Assembly (NCBI GenBank): GCA_903902915.1
Contig: CAIUWR010000053.1
Coordinates: 20,004 to 84,003, forward strand
Reading direction: 5' to 3'
Length of the DNA stretch: 64,000 nt
From: an uncultured Hyphomicrobiales bacterium
Lineage (GTDB): Bacteria; Pseudomonadota; Alphaproteobacteria; Rhizobiales; Beijerinckiaceae
Shown here piece by piece: positions 61,221 to 64,000 of this stretch (its first letter is position 1; each line of letters opens with the position of its first letter). A model generated the notes under the pieces. That model was given only the letters and a program-made list of their open reading frames with translations. It was not told where the DNA came from and searched no databases. Position numbers and translations under genes: made by a program.

Positions 61221-62417
61221 TTGAACAAAGCGCAGCCTGTGGCCTGGGATCGCGTGCCGATCACCCTGTCCTTCGCCGAACAGCTCAAGATGACGGAGAC
61301 CTATGGCTTCAGCGGAAGCCAGGGCCGCACCGTGCTCGAAGGCCAGCGCCTGCTGCCGCGCGGCCTGCCGTCGGACACGGTCTATATTTTCATGCATCCG
61401 GCCTCGACCTTGCAGCTCCTGCCCATGCCCATGGCTTTGGCCGATGCGGGCCTGCATGTGATTTGCGCTGGCAGCCGCTACGCCAAGAACGACAGTGCGC
61501 TGATCATGGAGAAGGTCGCCTATGATCTGGGCGTCTATATGCGCCATGCGCGCGAGGAGCTTGGGTATAAAAAGGTGATTCTTGTCGGCTGGTCCGGCGG
61601 CGGGTCGCTCTCGCTGTTCTATCAAGCGCAGGCCGAAAACCCCTCGATCACCCAGACCCCTGCGGGCGATCCCTATGACCTCAAGGGCGCGGGGCTGCGG
61701 CAGGCCGATGGAATCATCTTCATCGCCGCCCATCTGAGCCGCGCCGAAACCCTCACCGAATGGCTCGACCCCTCGGTGCTGGACGAGCTGCGCCCGGACG
61801 AGCGCGATCCCGCCCTCGACATCTATGCGCGCACCTGCCCGGCGCAGGCGCCCTTCGACCCTGATTTCGTGGCGCGGTTTCGCGTGGCGCAGCTGGCCCG
61901 CAACCGCAAGATCACCGTCTGGGCGCAGGACACCCTGGATTTTCTGCGCGCCAGGAATGATGGCGAGATGGAGCGCGCCTTCGTGGTCCATCGCACCATG
62001 TGCGATCCCCGCTGGATCGACGCCAGCCTCGACCCCAACGACCGCAAGCCCAACTGGACCTATCTGGGCGATCCGCGCACGGTGAACGCTGGTCCCGCAG
62101 GCCTCGCCCGTTTCTCGACCCTGCGCTCATGGCTCTCGCAATGGTCCTATGATCTGTCGAACGCAAAGGGCCCGCTGAACGCCGCCAAGATCCGCAATGT
62201 GCCGGTGTTGCAGATCGAGAACACCGCCGACGACGCTGTGCCAGCGACCCATAATCCCGCGATCCGCGCCGCTTTGGCGACGCCCGATCAGGAATATCTG
62301 CAAATCGAAAAGGCGACCCATTACTATCTGGGCCAGCCCGAATTGCTCGCCCGCTGCATCGGCGCCGTCATCGAATGGAGCGCCCGCAAGGGCCTGCTGG
62401 CCAATCCGCCGCTCTGA
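61221..62417 (+). CDS. Alpha/beta hydrolase
   Basis: A 398-residue alpha/beta hydrolase. The nucleophile elbow is GWSGGG with Ser125; a late aspartate (ENTADDAVP) and His (KATHYYLG) near residue 370 would complete the triad. It has a large lid insertion between about 140 and 300. Start is TTG at 61221 with AGGAG 8 bp upstream. In an operon with a VOC protein and an aromatic hydroxylase, it may hydrolyse a ring-cleavage product or an ester substrate. Confidence 0.82.
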   Translation: MNKAQPVAWDRVPITLSFAEQLKMTETYGFSGSQGRTVLEGQRLLPRGLPSDTVYIFMHPASTLQLLPMPMALADAGLHVICAGSRYAKNDSALIMEKVAYDLGVYMRHAREELGYKKVILVGWSGGGSLSLFYQAQAENPSITQTPAGDPYDLKGAGLRQADGIIFIAAHLSRAETLTEWLDPSVLDELRPDERDPALDIYARTCPAQAPFDPDFVARFRVAQLARNRKITVWAQDTLDFLRARNDGEMERAFVVHRTMCDPRWIDASLDPNDRKPNWTYLGDPRTVNAGPAGLARFSTLRSWLSQWSYDLSNAKGPLNAAKIRNVPVLQIENTADDAVPATHNPAIRAALATPDQEYLQIEKATHYYLGQPELLARCIGAVIEWSARKGLLANPPL

Positions 62418-62459
62418 TCGCTCAACCCGCTTCACTCCCTTCCGGAAGATCGCACCTTC

Positions 62460-63677
62460 ATGTCCAGTCAAGCGCCCATCGCAATTATCGGAGCCGGGAT
62501 CGGCGGGCTCGTGGCGGCGCTGGCCCTCATCCAGAGGGGCATTGCGGTCGATGTCTATGAACAGGCCTCGGAGCTGCGCGAAGTGGGCGCGGGCCTCCAG
62601 CTCGCCGCCAATGGCACGCGCGTCCTGATCTCGCTGGGTCTGGGGGAGGCCGTCGAAAACATTTCCTGCGTCCCCGAGGGCAAGGAGGTCCGCCTCTACA
62701 ACACCGGCCAGACCTGGAAACTCTTCGATCTCGGCCAGACCTCGGTCGAGAAATATGGCGCGCCCTATTGGATGTCCCATCGCGGCGATCTGCACAGGAT
62801 TCTGGTGGACGCGGTCGAGGCGGCGCGGCCCGGCGCCATTCGCCTCGGCCACAAGCTGACGGCTTTCGAACAATCGGCCTCCGGCGTCGCCATGCATTTC
62901 TCCAATGGCGCAACCGCTGCGGCCAGCGCCATGGTGGGCGCCGATGGCGTCCATTCCGCCGTGCGGCAAATTCTGTTCGGCGACATGCCCGCGCAATTCA
63001 TGGGCGTGGCCGCCTGGCGTGGGCTGGTGCCGATGGAGCGTCTGCCCAAACATCTGCAACGGCTGGTGGGCTGCAACTGGGTCGGGCCGGGCGGGCATGT
63101 CATCACCTATCCGCTGCGCGGCGGAAAGCTGCTGAACTTCGTCGCGGCTCTGGAGCGCGACAATTGGGCGGTGGATTCATGGACGGAGGCTGGCACGCAG
63201 GCCGAATGCGCCGCCGATTTCGTCGGCTGGCATGACGACATTCAGGAAATCGTCCGCCATATCGACATCCCCTATAAATGGGCGCTGCTGGGCCGCGAGC
63301 CCCTGCAAAAATGGTCGGTGGGCCGCGTGAGCCTGCTGGGCGACGCCTGCCATCCCACCCTGCCCATGCTGGCGCAGGGCGCGAATATGGCCATCGAGGA
63401 CGGCATGGTGCTGGCCCGTTGCCTCGCGGGCGAGCCCGATGTGGCCAAAGCTCTGAAACAGTTCGAAACCGCGCGGGTGGAGCGCACCAGCCAGATCGTG
63501 CGCCGCTCCACCGAGGCGGCCAAACGCTTCCACAATCCCGCGCTCGCCGATCCCGCTGGCGCCGCCGCCTATGTGGACCGCGAGTGGACGCCCGAAAAGA
63601 TCGAGGCCCGCTATGGCTGGCTGTTCGAATATGACGCCATGGAAACGCCGCTTCCGGCGGTGCAAGGGCCGGATTGA
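62460..63677 (+). CDS. FAD-dependent monooxygenase, salicylate/3-hydroxybenzoate hydroxylase-like
   Basis: A 405-residue group A flavoprotein hydroxylase. It has GAGIGG at residues 11-16, the DG motif GADGVHSAVR, and the second FAD motif LLGDACHPTLPMLAQGANMAIEDG. Length and lack of a C-terminal thioredoxin domain match salicylate hydroxylase and 3-hydroxybenzoate 6-hydroxylase. Last gene of the IclR-controlled operon, 42 bp after the hydrolase. Substrate not determined by sequence. Confidence 0.88.
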   Translation: MSSQAPIAIIGAGIGGLVAALALIQRGIAVDVYEQASELREVGAGLQLAANGTRVLISLGLGEAVENISCVPEGKEVRLYNTGQTWKLFDLGQTSVEKYGAPYWMSHRGDLHRILVDAVEAARPGAIRLGHKLTAFEQSASGVAMHFSNGATAAASAMVGADGVHSAVRQILFGDMPAQFMGVAAWRGLVPMERLPKHLQRLVGCNWVGPGGHVITYPLRGGKLLNFVAALERDNWAVDSWTEAGTQAECAADFVGWHDDIQEIVRHIDIPYKWALLGREPLQKWSVGRVSLLGDACHPTLPMLAQGANMAIEDGMVLARCLAGEPDVAKALKQFETARVERTSQIVRRSTEAAKRFHNPALADPAGAAAYVDREWTPEKIEARYGWLFEYDAMETPLPAVQGPD

Positions 63678-63693
63678 TCGGTCATGGATCGCC

Positions 63694-63785
63694 GGGAGGG
63701 GCGACGTCTCGTCGCCCTCTTGTGGCGGCGATCGGATGTCGCCGCTCTAAGGGAACACCGGACGACGGGACGTCGTCCCTCCCGG
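63694..63785. repeat. Dispersed palindromic repeat, family 2, copy 2
   Basis: Begins with the same GGGAGGGGCGACG/CGTCGCCC unit (63694-63717) as 11667-11690. It ends with GGACGACG-GGA-CGTCGTCC (63760-63778) followed by CTCCCGGG, matching the second hairpin at 11718-11742. The middle differs. The start and end (GGGAGGG / CCCTCCCGGG) can pair, so the whole element may form one long structure. Confidence 0.7.
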
Positions 63786-63796
63786 GATTCAGCCAC

Positions 63797-63884
63797 CGTT
63801 TCGCTTCGATAATTCAGATCATTAGCCAGCATACCCTCCCCCCTGTGGGGAGGGTCGGCCGCGCCAGCGGACGGGGTGGGGGTC
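63797..63884 (-). repeat. Dispersed repeat family 1, copy B (long unit)
   Basis: Reverse-oriented near-identical match to 18437-18524 over about 88 bp. Differences are scattered substitutions plus a one- or two-base indel. The central CCTCCC-(C)CTGTGGGGAGG hairpin is preserved. Confidence 0.8.
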
Positions 63885-63938
63885 GCGCGATGGCGTTCGT
63901 TGGCTCGGTTGCGAAGGCGCCAACTCCCGATATGCGTA

Positions 63939-63979
63939 GACCCCCACTCTCTAATCTCTCCCCACAAGGGGGAGAGAAG
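63939..63979 (+). repeat. Dispersed repeat family 1, short unit beside copy B
   Basis: GACCCCCACTCTCTAATCTC followed by the CTCCCCACAAGGGGGAGAG hairpin, facing copy B. This repeats the long/short facing-pair layout seen at 18437-18573. Confidence 0.65.
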
Positions 63980-64000
63980 TTGCTGGCGTCGCGCCTCACT

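Larger units (their letters stand above)
63678..64000. other. Right-edge repeat region, no gene
   Basis: No supported coding sequence. It holds one copy of repeat family 2 (63694-63785) and two facing units of family 1 (63797-63884 and 63939-63979). Any following gene lies beyond the window. Confidence 0.7.

Noticed and set aside
58761..61991. 1076-codon open frame on the minus strand
   Set aside because: It runs antisense through the barrel protein, VOC and hydrolase genes and out of frame through the IclR gene, all of which have strong signatures; high GC at third positions keeps it open.

Overview
The window is GC-rich chromosomal DNA from an alphaproteobacterium, most likely a member of the Hyphomicrobiales (Rhizobiales). 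The evidence is a dnaA-rpsT pair close to a cysK-Rrf2-dut-coaBC-ubiB-ubiE/mutM block, porin-like outer membrane proteins of the kind common in that order, an ExoD homologue, a FixK/FNR-driven cbb3 oxidase cluster, and one good match to an EcfG (general stress response) promoter. Genus cannot be read from the sequence. I see no rRNA, tRNA, CRISPR array, transposase or phage gene.

Layout. 0.1-7.7 kb: an orphan iron(III)-type binding protein, a small exported protein, a minus-strand ring-cleavage cluster (dienelactone hydrolase, hydroxyquinol-type intradiol dioxygenase, luciferase-like monooxygenase), then marR-emrA-emrB with a visible promoter and operator. 7.9-18.3 kb: housekeeping genes dnaA, rpsT, an enoyl-CoA hydratase, cysK, an Rrf2 regulator, dut, coaBC, ubiB, ubiE and divergent mutM. 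18.4-22.7 kb: a repeat cluster, a quinone oxidoreductase, a DUF2934-like protein, two convergent Bug/TctC-type binding proteins without their membrane partners, and a NikR-like regulator that lacks two of the four canonical nickel ligands. 22.8-31.7 kb: a divergent catabolic and transport locus. An FMN 2-hydroxyacid oxidase and a ThDP 2-oxoacid decarboxylase-like enzyme run leftward; a cupin, a p-hydroxycinnamoyl-CoA hydratase/lyase homologue, an ABC binding protein with fused permease (no ATPase) and an MFS exporter run rightward. 31.8-37.6 kb: a small periplasmic protein, exoD, glutathionyl-hydroquinone reductase, rmuC-fmt-def and divergent truA.

37.7-43.7 kb: an outer membrane barrel protein, a gamma-glutamyltransferase-like hydrolase next to an oxalate/formate antiporter, and a FAD aromatic hydroxylase. 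44.2-53.3 kb: a perfect FNR/FixK box followed by ccoN-ccoO-ccoQ-ccoP-ccoG-ccoH-ccoI-ccoS and a translationally coupled MFS gene that carries both copper motifs of CcoA. This looks like one unit for building a high-affinity oxidase and importing its copper. A paralogue of the FAD hydroxylase sits immediately beyond it. 55-59.6 kb: small stress-type proteins, a YdbC-type aldo/keto reductase, an AT-richer AraC regulator and a second barrel protein. 59.7-63.7 kb: an IclR regulator divergent from a VOC protein, an alpha/beta hydrolase and a salicylate-hydroxylase-like monooxygenase. The right edge and two other gaps carry two families of dispersed palindromic repeats.

The most promising undescribed biology is the 22.8-31.7 kb locus, whose enzyme set matches no pathway I can name, together with the altered NikR. 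The CcoA-containing oxidase cluster is the clearest complete system.
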